Source of the DNA: Angiostrongylus vasorum
Lineage: Eukaryota; Nematoda; Chromadorea; Rhabditida; Metastrongylidae
Direction of reading: 5' to 3'
Assembly (NCBI GenBank): GCA_018806985.1
Contig: JADANN010000321.1
Coordinates: 1 to 64,000 of the forward strand
DNA length: 64,000 nt
Part shown: positions 39,700-49,903 of the stretch, piece by piece
Layout of the letters: each line of letters opens with the position of its first letter
Position numbering within the stretch: position 1 is the first letter of the stretch
Notes under the pieces: model-generated
Database searches by the model: none
The model's input: the letters and a program-made list of their open reading frames with translations, nothing else
Told to the model about the DNA's origin: nothing
Program-made: the position numbers and the translations under genes

Positions 39700-42600
39700 G
39701 GCCGCACTTCGCCTCTGGGGCGAACCGTGCCGCCGCACTTTCGCCGATGAACTGCTGTCGCATCGCTCTGAGCGACGTGCCCCACATTTCGCCTCTGATG
39801 GAATCGTGCTGCCCGCACCTCGCCTCTGATGCGAATCGTGCTGCCCGCACTATCGCCTCTGATGCCAACCGTGCTCCCCGCACTTCGCACTCTGATGCGA
39901 ACCGTGCTCCCCGCACTTCGCCTCTGATGGAATCGTGCTGCCCGCACGTCGCCTCTGATGCCAACCGTGCTGCCCGCACTTCGCCTCTGATGCAAATCGT
40001 GCTGCCCGCATGTCGCCTCTCGATGCGAACCGTGCTGCCCGCACTTCGCGTCTGATGCGAACCGTGCTGCCCACATTTCGCGCTCTGATGGAACCGTGCT
40101 GCCCGCACATCGCCTCTGAGGCGAACTGTGCCGCCCGCACTTCGCCTCTGATGCGAACCGTGCTTTCCCCACTTCGCCTCTGATGGAATCGTGCTGCCCC
40201 GCACTTCGCCTCTGATGCCAACCGTGCTCCCGCACATCGCCTCTGATGGAATCGTGCTGCCCGCACTTCGCTTTCTGAGCGCAACCGTGCTCCCCGCACT
40301 TCGCCTCTGATGCCAACCGTGCTTTCCCGCACTTCGCCTCTGATGGAATCGTGCTCCCCGCTCGCCTCTGATGCCAACCGTGCTGCCCGCACTCGCCTCT
40401 GAGACGAACCGTGCCGCCCGCATTTCGCCTCTGATGCCAACCGTGCTCCCCGCACTTCGCCTCTGATGGAATCGTGCTGCCCGCACTTCGCCTCTGATGG
40501 AATCGAGCTGCGCGCACTTCGCCTCTGATGGAATTGTGCTGCCCGCACTTCGCCTCTGAAGCGAATCAGTGCTGCCCGCACATTGCCTCTGATGCGAACC
40601 GTGCTGCCCCGCACTTTCGCCTCTGATGCGAAACCGTGCTGCCCGCAGTTCGCCCTCTGATGCCAACCGTGCTTCCCGCACTTCGCCTCTGATGGAATCG
40701 TGCTCCCCGCAATTCGCCTCTGATGCCAACTGTGCTGCCCGCACATCGCCTCTGATGTGAATCGTGCTGCCCCGCACCTCGCCTCTGGTGGAAAACGTGC
40801 TGCCCGCACTTCGCCTCTGGTGCCAACCGTGCTGCCCGCACTTCGCCTCTGATGGCATCGTGCTGCCCGCACTTCGCTTCTGAGTCGCAACGGTGCCGCA
40901 CACATTTCGCGCCTGAAGGAATCATGCTGCCCGCACATTGCCTCTGAGACGAACCATGCTGCCCGCATTTCGCCTCTGATGCCAACCGTGCTGCCCGCAC
41001 GTTCGCTCTCTGATGCGAACCGTGCTCCCCGCACTTCGCCTCTGATGGAAATCGTGCTGCCCGCACTTCGCCTCTGATGGAATCGCGCTGCCCGCACTTC
41101 GCCTCTGATGGAATCGTGCTACCCGCATTTCGCTTCCGAGTCGGACGGTGCCGCACACATTTCGCGCCTGAAGGAATCATGCTGCCCGCACATTGCCTCT
41201 GAGACGAACCGTGCCGCCCGCATTTCGCCTCCGATGCCAACCGTGCTGCCCGCAGTTCCTCTCTGATGCGAACCGTGCTCCCCGAACCTCGCCTCTGGTG
41301 GAAAAGTGCTGCCCGCACTTCGCCTCTGATGGAGTCGTACTGGGCGCACTTCGCTTCTGAGGCGGACGGGGCCACACACACTTCGCGTCTGATGGAATCG
41401 TGCTGCCCACACTTCGCCTCTGAGGCGAACCGTGCTCCTAGCACTTCGCCTATGATGGAATCGTGCTGCCCACTCCTCCCCCTCTGATTGAGTCGTACTG
41501 CCCTCACATCGCCTCTGAGGCGAACCACTTCGCGTCTGAAGTAATCGTGCTGCCCTCACATCGCCTCTGGGGCGAATCACTTCCCCCTCTGATGGAATCG
41601 TGCTGGCCGCACTTCGCTTCTGGGGAGGACTGTGCCGCACACACTTCGCGTCTGAAGGAATCATGCTGCCCGCACATCGCCTCTGATGCGAACCGTGCCT
41701 GCCCGCATTTCGCCTCTGATGACGAACCGTGCTCCCTAGCACTTCGCCAATGATGAAATCGCGCTGACCGCACTTCGCTTTTGAGGAGGACGGTGCCATG
41801 CACACTTTGCGTCTGAAGGAATCGTGCTGCTCTAACATCGCCTCTGATGGAACCGTGCCTCCCGCATTTCGCCTCTGATGCCAACCATGCTGGCCGCACA
41901 TCGCCTCTGATGGAATCGTGCTGGGCCCGCACTTCGCTTCTGAGGCGGACGGAGCCACACGCACTTCGCGTCTGAAGGAATCGTGCTGCTCTAACATCGC
42001 CTCTGAGATGAACCGTGCCGCCCGCCTTTCGCCTCCGATGCCGCCCGTGCTGCCCGCCTTTCGCCTCTGAGACGAGCCGTGCATCCCCGCATTTCGCCTC
42101 TGATGGAATCGTGCTGCCCGCACTTCGCCTCTGATGACGAACCGTGCTCCCGCACTTTCGCCTCTGATGGAATCGTGCTGCCCGCACTTCGCCTCTGATG
42201 GAGTCGTACTGGGCGCACTTCGCTTCTGAGGCGGACGGTGCCACCACGCACTTCGCGTCTGAAGGAATCGTGCTGCCCTAACATCGCCTCTGATGCGAAC
42301 CGTGCCTCCCCGCATTTCGCCTCTGATGCCAACCGTGCTGCCCGCACTTCGCCTCTGATGGAATCGTGCTGGGCCGCACTTCGCTTCTGAGGCGGATGGT
42401 GCCACCCACGCTCTTCGCGTCTGAAGGAATCGTGCTGCCCGCACATCGCCTCTGATGCGAACCGTGCCGCCCGCATTTCGCCTCTGATGCCAACCGTGCT
42501 GCCCCGCACTTCGCCTCTGATGGAATCGTGCTGGGCCGCACTTCGCTTCTGGGGCGCACGGTGCCGCACGCATCTTCGCCCTCTGAAGGGAATCGTGCTG

Positions 42601-43201
42601 CCCGCACTTCGCCTCTGATGGAACCGTGCTCCCCGCATTTCGCCTCTGATGCCGAACCATGCTGGCCGCACTTCGCCTCTGATGGAATCGTGCTGTCCCG
42701 CACTTCGCCTCTGGGACGAACCGTGCCGCCGCATTTCGCCGCTGAAGCCAACCCTGCTGTTCGCGTTTCGCTTCTGGGGCGGACGGTGCCACACACACTT
42801 CGCCTCTGATGGAATCGTGCTGCCCACACCTCGCCTCTGATGGAATCGTACTGCCCTCACATCGCCTCTGCGGCGAACCACTTCGCCTCTGATGGAATCG
42901 TGCTCACCGCACCTCGCCTCTGATTTTATCATGCTGGACGCACTTCGTGCTGCGCCGCACACTTCGCCTCTGATGGAATCGTTCCGCCCGCATTTCGCGT
43001 CTGACGGAGTCGTACTGCCCCTCACATCGCCTCTGAGACCAACCGTGCTGCCCGCATTTCGCCTCTGAGTCGGGAACCGTGCTGCCCCGCACTTCGCCTC
43101 TGATGGAATCGTGCTGCCCTCACATCTGCCTCTGAGACGAACCGTGCCGCCCGCATTTCGCCTCTGATGCCAACCGTGCCGGCCGCACTTCGCTTCTGAG
43201 G
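39700..43201. repeat. Diverged right flank of the satellite
   Basis: Toward its right end the array is less regular. Monomers are shortened or broken (for example around 39,740-39,790, 41,520-41,590 and 42,880-42,960), core variants are unusual, and several share the GTTGCTC and CCTCACA forms. Beyond about 43,201 no monomer can be recognised. Higher divergence at array edges is the usual outcome of homogenisation by unequal exchange. Confidence 0.7.
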
Positions 43202-43309
43202 GGTGATGGGATGCTACAACCACAATGATGCTAAGATAATGTTTTAATATTTATTAACTGGCCAATACAATTTTTCATGGTGATGTATTACGTGTGATAT
43301 AACCATATT
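43202..43309. other. AT-rich junction between satellite and mobile elements
   Basis: About 108 bp of AT-rich sequence separates the last satellite monomer from the first inverted-repeat element. It does not match the 3' half of the neighbouring mariner, so that element is truncated rather than simply split. I see no gene or RNA here. Confidence 0.6.
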
Positions 43310-43565
43310 GATGCTTAGATATTTGCAAAACTGAGGTCCGCAGGTGTCTGCGGTGGGGAACGAGCATACTATCACTCTTTCGAGGGGCTAACGGGTTGAC
43401 CACCACACCACACTGGTCCTTCGTTTCGCCTGTCTCTCAGCTAGTTCTATCGATCAGCTGTCACCGGTCAACAGGGATTAATGTAGGGATCCCAAATCGT
43501 TTGGGAGTGTTCATTCTCCATCGCAGACACCTGCGGTCCGGAGTCTGGCAAATAACTCAGGATCG
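43310..43565. mobile_element. MITE-like inverted-repeat element, copy A
   Basis: The element is about 256 bp, non-coding, with imperfect terminal inverted repeats of about 45 nt. The left end reads GATGCTTAGATATTTGC and continues AGGTCCGCAGGTGTCTGCG. The right end is the reverse complement (CGCAGACACCTGCGGTCC, then TTGCCAGACTCC reversed). The interior contains TCCTTCGTTTCGCCTGTCTC, shared with copy B at 52,199. On its right it joins the broken mariner coding sequence directly, which suggests insertion into that element. The target-site duplication could not be resolved, and the superfamily is not assigned. Confidence 0.72.
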
Positions 43566-43892
43566 TTGTGGTTAGATGAGATGTTCGCCCTGCGTTTCAC
43601 CAACCATTCCTTAACTCTAATCTTCTTTAATGTTTCCAGCCGTCCTTGTTGCACTGCCACCGAGTTTGAACTCGTGAAAAGATTTAACGAAAATTCGTTT
43701 TTGATATCTCGGGTTGCAAAGCTCAAAATTGGTGAAAGTATTTAACTTTTGAGAAAGTATAAAAATAAGAGAACCACAAAGCCAGCTTTATTTTAATACA
43801 TTATATTGCAAAGTACGAAGAACATTTTGTTGGAAAAAAGTCGTTTAAACAATAAGCTTTTCAAAACGCTCATTTGTTTCTGAAGTGCCTAA
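43566..43892 (-). mobile_element. Truncated mariner remnant (5' end with one inverted repeat)
   Basis: This is the 5' end of a mariner on the minus strand. The outer end at 43,892 reads (minus strand) TTAGGCACTTCAGAAAC then AAATGAGCG, preceded by TA. It matches both ends of the mariner at 55,917-57,065. The following untranslated region and the start of the transposase (an EFKLG motif followed by ATRTAGNIKED) also parallel that copy. Several frames are broken, and everything after the N-terminal helix-turn-helix region is missing. It is dead. Confidence 0.78.
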
Positions 43893-44933
43893 TACTATCA
43901 GTTTGAGGAAGTTATCCGCAATGGTGAGGCGTATTACAAATTTGTTGGATGATTCAGCGCTAGAATAGGAAAGGCCAGCAAGGGCAAACAGTGGATCGGA
44001 AATTTTGGATTAGGAAAAATAAACGAGAATGGAAACCGCTTTGCAGGACTCTTGTTGCATCACGTCTCCTTCATGTGAACTCGTTTCTTCAGAAGAAGGA
44101 ATGCCGCCTCTGGGCATGGGAGTCTCATAACCGCATGGCTCACCTAGAGATGGAGCATATTCTGAGAAACAGAAGATGGTGCCTGTTTGACACATCGCTA
44201 TTCCCGTCATTCTGTAGTGGTTCCGATCACCGCGTTTTTCGTGCGATGGTTCGATTCAGCCATAACCTGGAAAAGAATTCGTGAATTGATGTCATCGACC
44301 ACGAAGAAAAAAGGCAGCTGTGCATGACATGAACATTCTGAACAAAATCCTATCCAAGCGTTTTCGGACTTATAGATTAAAGGGGATGCGATCGAAGACT
44401 ACGAGCTGCTTGTCGAGGAACACAGAAGTTGAGCCGAATTCGCGTCAGTTCCACAAGCAAGACAGAATCGCATAAGGTCGCATCTCCATTAGCATAAGGT
44501 AGTTTCTCGAGAAAAAAAGGAAATTGAAGCTTGATCCTAATAAAACACGTTTAACACACCTGGGAATGAACGTCGGCTATGAGACCTTTGCAAGAAGAAC
44601 CACATCGGCATAGGCAGGAAAACCTACTAGATGAAAAAGAGAAACAAAAATTAGTCTGAAGAGTTGTGGGTTGGGCTTTATGCGATTATAATGCTCTCAT
44701 GTGGGCTATCATGGACGAAGATGGGATCACGAAAACTTTTCGTCATGATGCGGAATTAATAACGAAAAAGTTCCGCACCAACCTTTTCCTTAGAACACCC
44801 CTGCTCCATACTCTTAAATCCCCGCTGGAAAAGGACCATCTCGAATTCCTCGGTCAGTGGTTCGAGTTGGGATAGGAAGAATGAAAAGAAGTACGTTTCC
44901 GAAATCCGATGACATCAATTCAGAATTCGTTGA
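43893..44933 (+). pseudogene. RTE-type LINE fragment (endonuclease end and start of RT)
   Basis: Reading across frames, the plus strand gives RTE LINE protein segments in the normal order. These are the end of the apurinic-like endonuclease (FNARIGKA near 43,960; WESHN near 44,120; SFCSGSDHR near 44,210, the conserved endonuclease SDHR motif), then the linker (RKLKLDPN near 44,520; a DEDG and ITKKF segment near 44,720-44,770), and the start of the reverse transcriptase domain (DDINSEF near 44,910). There are many stops and frameshifts, and no catalytic RT motif is reached before it is cut off by the Penelope-like sequence at about 44,934. This is known RTE architecture; the assignment rests on motif recognition. 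Confidence 0.8.
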
Positions 44934-45590
44934 ACGTTTTTGAATGTTCAAATCAAACTGTTCGAAAACGGCTACACCATCACAGGGAACCGAAAGCCAA
45001 GTGACAAAATATACTGGTTCATTACCTGTCCTCTCACCCTTTACGCATTGAAAGGTTACTTGTTAGAAACACGTCCCTCACATCCCCCGGTAAGCGTACA
45101 GGAAGAAAGCGAAAGGAAGAATCCCTACTCTTGGCGCGGAAAATAGCCATTTCCAATGGCTATAAAACGGTGGCTCCTCGCGAATGTGTACAGAAAAAAC
45201 ACACTCCCAAAAACGATGTCTAATAAAGATAGAGTCCCGTTCATCCTGCCCTTTATTTCGAACGAAATAAACCTAGCCAAAACGTTGCTTAAAAGGAGCT
45301 GGTTTAGATAAGTCGGCAGCAGTGATTGGAAAATGAGCGAATACTCTAGCTGGTCTCCAATAATAACCGAAGAACTTCAGAAGAACAGTGTGTGAGTGCT
45401 TAAGGAAAGCTATTCGCTATGCTATTGATCATTTATGCATTGTTTTGCCTGTTGAGGTCATGATTGTTTGACTGCGTGGATTGCGTGTCAGTTTGACTTT
45501 TCCGGACTTTAAAGAAGACAATGCACTCTTAACGTCAGGTATTCTGCATTAATAAGTACTGTAACACCAATTTCGTCCCCGGTCATTAAG
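44934..45590 (+). mobile_element. Penelope-like element, 5'-truncated copy A
   Basis: The plus strand encodes, over shifting frames, FLNVQIKLFENGY, then KPS, then a VHYLSSHP-like stretch, IAISNGYKT near 45,150 and RVPFILPFISNEIN near 45,230. These occur in this order between the reverse transcriptase core and the GIY-YIG endonuclease of Penelope-like elements. The RT catalytic motifs and the GIY-YIG domain are absent. The stretch around 45,500-45,580 (AACGTCAGGTATTCTGC and following) resembles the 3' tail of copy B near 48,690. It is non-functional. The right end is approximate. Confidence 0.72.
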
Positions 45591-47085
45591 AAGAACAGCG
45601 AATTCTGTCCTTTGTTTTGTGAAAGCAAACCTGTCATAAACTTTCCACAAATGTCTTGTACATCGCCTGTTGGACAAGCATTAATGTCAGTACTCGAAGC
45701 GGTCACCGTGTGTACGAAAACGACGTTTCGTTAGCGAGCATCTTTCGGCTTAACATGGAAGATACAGTAACTAATTCGCTGCGTTGTCTGGTCAGAATTG
45801 CTCAGAAAGTTGTTTATTTGTTTCTATATAGACTATTTATGACTTATACTGTATTTTTGGATTAATGCACGAGATCAAGACAAATGAACCAAAAGAAATA
45901 GAGCATGAAACAGAAATTGGTAAATTACCCTCCCACAGTTTCTGACTTGTTTTTATTTTTGAATAAAGTTAGATGCGACCACGGCATTCCATTAAGTGCA
46001 AGAATCTAAGCTTTGTTCTTTAAGGCAACTAGTTTGATCAGATTTCGTCATTATCAGAAGGTTATCAAGCCCTTGAAGGTTGCGTCATAGCAGTGTACTT
46101 TTGCCGAACGTGTGCAAATGAATTGATCTTAAAGCTTACTGACGACACAATCGACAGTTTCAGTACTGATAAGGGAATTGTCTTCGATGTTTCACCAAAA
46201 ATGCTCACTAAATAGGATTATAAAGTGGCCTGAAAAAATGTGATCGGTATGCTACACAAATAAGGTTTTATGACGTGCAGAGAAGAATTTGCAACAATGA
46301 CGTATACTTCTGCTTCAATAACAATAATTGAATTCTTTTGCGTTTTCTAGGCTTAAGTACTCGGTTAAATACACAAGTGAGTGGATTTTTGTAAAATGGA
46401 GGATTCTAGTAAATTTTCTAAAGTGGTGCTAAGCGTATTACCAAAGTAAGAGTTCGCATGCCGGAGTGAGATTGAAATGTAGAAGCAGCTCATTCCTCGA
46501 AGGTAAAACTCTGTCGACTTTGATTTGAGCAACTGGTAACTAAATTAAAGACAAACCATTTAAGTTACAGATGTTGCGTCGGTTCATAAGGGGTGAATAG
46601 ACATTTGGTGCCAACTAACAGAAACAAAACGAACACCGCTATCTCAGGACTTTGCTTTAAAAAACGTTACTCAAGCAGCTGAACAGTAATCTAATGGAAA
46701 ACTTGCTAAAGCTTGAGCGATTAATTAAAACAGACTACCATAGTGCTCAAGTGATGAAGTGCTTTTTGCAATCACTTTCCTTGAACCACGTTTTTCTGTT
46801 GGTGAACTAGTTTCTGAACAACTGAAATAAAGTGGTTCGTTGATGTTTCGAATATTAATGTGGGAAATTTGTACAAATTAAAGCTCGCGCCGTTCTGGTT
46901 GTTAGAGCTTTTATATCGTTCCCAAAAGAACAAGAATGTTTCAAAATGTGTTCACCAGTGGTGTACTATCTTATCGTAGTTGTCAGTTATTCTTGTGTAC
47001 CGAACTATGTGGTGAACAGGGTCTTATTTTAGAGTGGTCACCGAAACTGGGCATTTCGAGGTTTCCACCAGAACATTAAGCATTT
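45591..47085. other. AT-rich intergenic sequence
   Basis: About 1.5 kb of AT-rich DNA. Short reading frames on both strands (longest about 70 codons) show no recognisable domain, no splice-bounded exon and no RNA gene that I can support. Confidence 0.6.
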
Positions 47086-47398
47086 ACCAAGGCTGAATCT
47101 GTATCATCTCCAAACCGTTCACCTCCTCATCGTAGGTGGGAGGTGTTCCTGGAGTGTCAGGCTGCGACGTACAACGGGGGACTTGATCCCCCCAGGCAGG
47201 GTCTCCCCGAGCTGAGAAGGAGACCGTTGTTTCCACCAGGAAGCTCAGCTGAAAGTAAACCACTGCCAAAAAATGGCCACCGTCCTGGTATAAGGCATGT
47301 AGCATGATGGGAATTCTCCCTCTGATCCACAAAGGCTGCGACTGCCCGAGGTAGTGACTACCCGAGCATTGCTTGTGCTACGATGACGTAGGGACTCC
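47086..47398. repeat. GC-rich non-coding segment, unclassified repeat candidate
   Basis: A stretch of about 310 bp stands out from its AT-rich surroundings by higher GC content (for example GACTTGATCCCCCCAGGC and CTCCGACC-type runs around 47,160-47,220). It ends exactly where the Penelope-like copy B begins. Reading frames on the minus strand look unlike any family I know. It may be a dispersed repeat that the Penelope-like element inserted beside. I cannot classify it. Confidence 0.35.
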
Positions 47399-48745
47399 TT
47401 GGACGTTACCGCCCTCCACACTAACGTTTTGAACAACTCCGCAATGCAAAACATGCGCCAGCTTCCTGAGCAACAGGAAAGAGCAATAAACATGTGTAGT
47501 TTCTCCATCCAGCATTTCTTGGCGTGCCTGAAGATGCGCTTAAACTACTCGATCTTCAAATGGTCCGGGAAATATTACGCACAAATTAGAGGTTTGACAA
47601 TTTGCTCCACAGAAGAGGTGATGGACAAATACTTTGAGTTGTGGAATGAACAGCCAGACTATGTAAAATTCACCTGAGGGAAACCGAAAGAAAAGTGGAT
47701 TCCATTTCTGAGCGTACAAATTAACCTCTCAGAAAACGGATACATTATGTAATGGTGCCGAAAGCCAAGTAGTAAAAAGATAGTGCTTCATTACAAAAGG
47801 TGCTTGTAAGGAACGTGTTTCGAACAGCGGCTATCGTGAGAACAGTATGGGAGCAGAAGGAAAAATCCTTCAGTTTGTACGACAAATAGCCGTGTCGAAC
47901 GGCTGTGAAACTGTAACTTCTCGGCACAGGCATAGAGGGGAAAAAACCACGCCCCGAAACGATAGTTCTAGCGAGGACAAGGAGTGTCCATCTGGCCCTT
48001 TATTTCGAACTAAATAAGTGCAGCTATAAAAAGTTGCTTAAGAAGAGGCCGTACTAAGGAATTCGGTAAAAGTGAAAAGAAATATTAGCGGACACTCTAA
48101 GACGCCGGTTAGTTCGTAACCGCCTATATGACTATCTGCTCACAACGAAAAAACTGCATAATTTGCAATAACCATAGAGACGGTGATTGCATGAGTTCGG
48201 TCTGTGTCCGCTTTAAAGAACACCTAGACGGCAGGACTAAAGTGAAATCAAACGCTCCACTAGGAGTGCATAGGGACACAAAAACACAACGGAGCAAATT
48301 TTGAAGTGGAAATCACTATCTCGCACAGAAATCCAACACATCAGCGCGTAAAACTGTTGAAGCGTTTTGGATCAATTTCAAAAATTCAAAGGGGAACCGC
48401 ATGAGGGAGTGTCTTGTTATCACGCGTGACCTGGCGCCATGCCTCAGGCTGATCCATTGACCTGACACAGGCACAGTCCTCGCCCATGTGTTACTCTGTG
48501 GGGCTGCTTTCCGCCAGTTAATTGGAATAAAGAACAAAACGATGAGTGTTTAAATGAAGTTGTTTATTGTGGGAATGTAAATTTTTGTGTTATGTCTTAT
48601 CTGCTGGGGTTATGAAAGTGTTTGGCTGAGTACATCCCATATCAAGTTGCCCTTCTATGCTCTGATAAGGCGAAATCGCCGGAACGTCAGCTATTGTATG
48701 CTAATAAATTCTGTAATATCAAGCTCGTGTTTGCTTATCGAAGAA
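47399..48745 (+). mobile_element. Penelope-like element, internally deleted copy B
   Basis: The first segment reads as the start of the Penelope-like reverse transcriptase (DVTALHTNV near 47,400; INMCSFSIQ near 47,490; FKWSGKYYAQIRGL near 47,560). It then jumps from RGL straight to STEEVMDKYFELWNEQ, so the block carrying the YIDD catalytic motif is deleted. Downstream, in other frames, come the post-RT region (near 47,740-48,050), a CIIC-N8-DC zinc-like motif near 48,150-48,190, and the end of the GIY-YIG endonuclease (VRFKEHLDG near 48,210; PLGVHR near 48,260; EAFWINF near 48,360; VITRDLAP near 48,415). The 3' tail runs to about 48,745. Many stops; dead. Confidence 0.85.
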
Positions 48746-49779
48746 AAATAGTGATTTATTAATCAATGTCTAGATTAATAGAAAGCCGGTCTTGGGAATT
48801 GTTGCATTTTGTTCATTTAGCATTTCATCTACAAAAGCGCCGAAAAAATTTTAACCTTTGATCTTCGACTTGAAAAAAACATTCCTCTTATCGGTGAAAG
48901 TACACTTTTTTACAATTTAAAATGACACAGCATGAATTGCACGACATTCGGTCGCTGATAACGGCGACTAGGCTTGGTGTTATTCCACTGAATTGGGGCT
49001 GAACTGGTTCATCAACATCAGCTTTCGAATTGGACACCATTCACAAAGTGGTCATTATTACATTTCAGGTCTAGTGTAACTATCCCTTTTTTATATAATA
49101 CTTAAAATAAACTTATAAAAAATGATACCGTTTCTAAAACTATTACTTCTAGCGTTCACATCCCTGTTCTAATAGGCCGCTTAACAAATAGTAAGTCTTC
49201 TGTGTCGAATTTATTGTTTCGTCTACAAAAAAGCTGTTTCATGGATAACAGAGGAATTTCAGTCGGTCACTGTACTTTCTGAAAGTTGGAGATTTTCTCG
49301 GTTTTTCATGAACTCTACTCCATAGTGAGATAAATCATTCAATGAAGAAAACAATGCGTAGAAAATAGAGGCTTTGCGATCTGTTCAATCCCGAATCCGA
49401 GATAAAAATAGCACAAGAAATTTTTTTGTTCCACCTTGTGTCAACGACATAAATTGGCATTAGCCACTGATTTTCGAAACAGAAGTGCTCATAAAACGGT
49501 GTTGAGAATTCTCAACAATCTTTATGCATATTTAATGCAAAGTTTATCGATCGATTTTCAAATCTGCCTAATTGCAAGTTTAGTTAATCTGTGAAGGAGT
49601 GGTTGTTTGTTAAGAAGAGTGTACGTTTATCCAATATCACTTTCTTTTACTTTGGCTTTTTGCTTTTTTAAGGATGAGTGGCTAATCAATAAATAAGGAA
49701 TTATAATGGCTCACATTGTTATCGATGTGTTAATATTAGGTTGCATAATGGCTGTTGTTAATCATTTCTAATTTAACAG
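48746..49779. other. AT-rich upstream region of the mucin-like gene
   Basis: About 1 kb of AT-rich DNA with no domain-bearing frame. It ends in TTTCTAATTTAACAG (AG at 49,778-49,779), a good nematode 3' splice acceptor nine bases before the start codon of the gene. That position suits a trans-spliced leader acceptor, or the end of an upstream intron. No promoter element can be assigned with confidence. Confidence 0.5.
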
Positions 49780-49788
49780 AAACAAACA

Positions 49789-49903
49789 ATGGCAAAATCA
49801 ACAAATCTGATATTTTTGATCGTTCTTATCGGTATAACTGCGATTGCGGTCGTACTTACCGTCGTACTAAGCACAGTAGGAACAACATCCACTACGGAAT
49901 ATG
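49789..49903 (+). CDS. Mucin-like gene, exon 1 (signal or anchor segment)
   Basis: The exon encodes 38 residues plus one base (phase 1). It begins MAKSTNL, followed by a hydrophobic run from about residue 7 to 30 (LIFLIVLIGITAIAVV and on), then STVGTTSTTEY. The shape is that of a signal peptide or a type II signal anchor leading into a Thr-rich extracellular region. The start was chosen because a splice acceptor lies nine bases upstream and the ATG context (AACAATGG) is good. The 3' end is set by a GTAATG donor at 49,904. The Thr-rich tail and the phase match both later exons. I do not recognise a named gene. Exon joining is inferred, not proven. Confidence 0.6.

Larger units (their letters stand above)
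1..43201. repeat. 31/32-bp GC-rich satellite array, about 43 kb
   Basis: This is one continuous tandem array with no other sequence inserted. The monomer reads CTTCGCCTCTGA, then a variable core of about 7-9 bases, then GTGCTGCCCGCA, for 31 or 32 bp in total. The common cores are TGGAATC, TGCCAACC, TGCGAACC, GACGAACC and TGTAATCGC, plus a GGTGCCAACC form. The last block also varies (CCCCGCA, GCCCACA, GGGCGCA, CCTAGCA). The standard monomer is about 61% GC and carries three CpGs. Block duplications divide to an average period near 31.57 bp (442/14, 1,326/42, 2,022/64), so about 1,370 copies fit. The array is open at the left edge, and its last recognisable monomer ends near 43,201. It is not telomeric TTAGGC repeat. 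No coding or RNA gene is supported inside. Its function is unknown. Confidence 0.97.

Noticed and set aside
1..43201. CRISPR array (about 31-bp repeats)
   Set aside because: There are no unique spacers between repeats; the units are directly adjacent, and the surrounding DNA is eukaryotic with introns and LINEs.
1..43201. Telomeric repeat array
   Set aside because: The monomer is unrelated to TTAGGC or TTAGGG. The only TTAGGC strings noticed are mariner ends.
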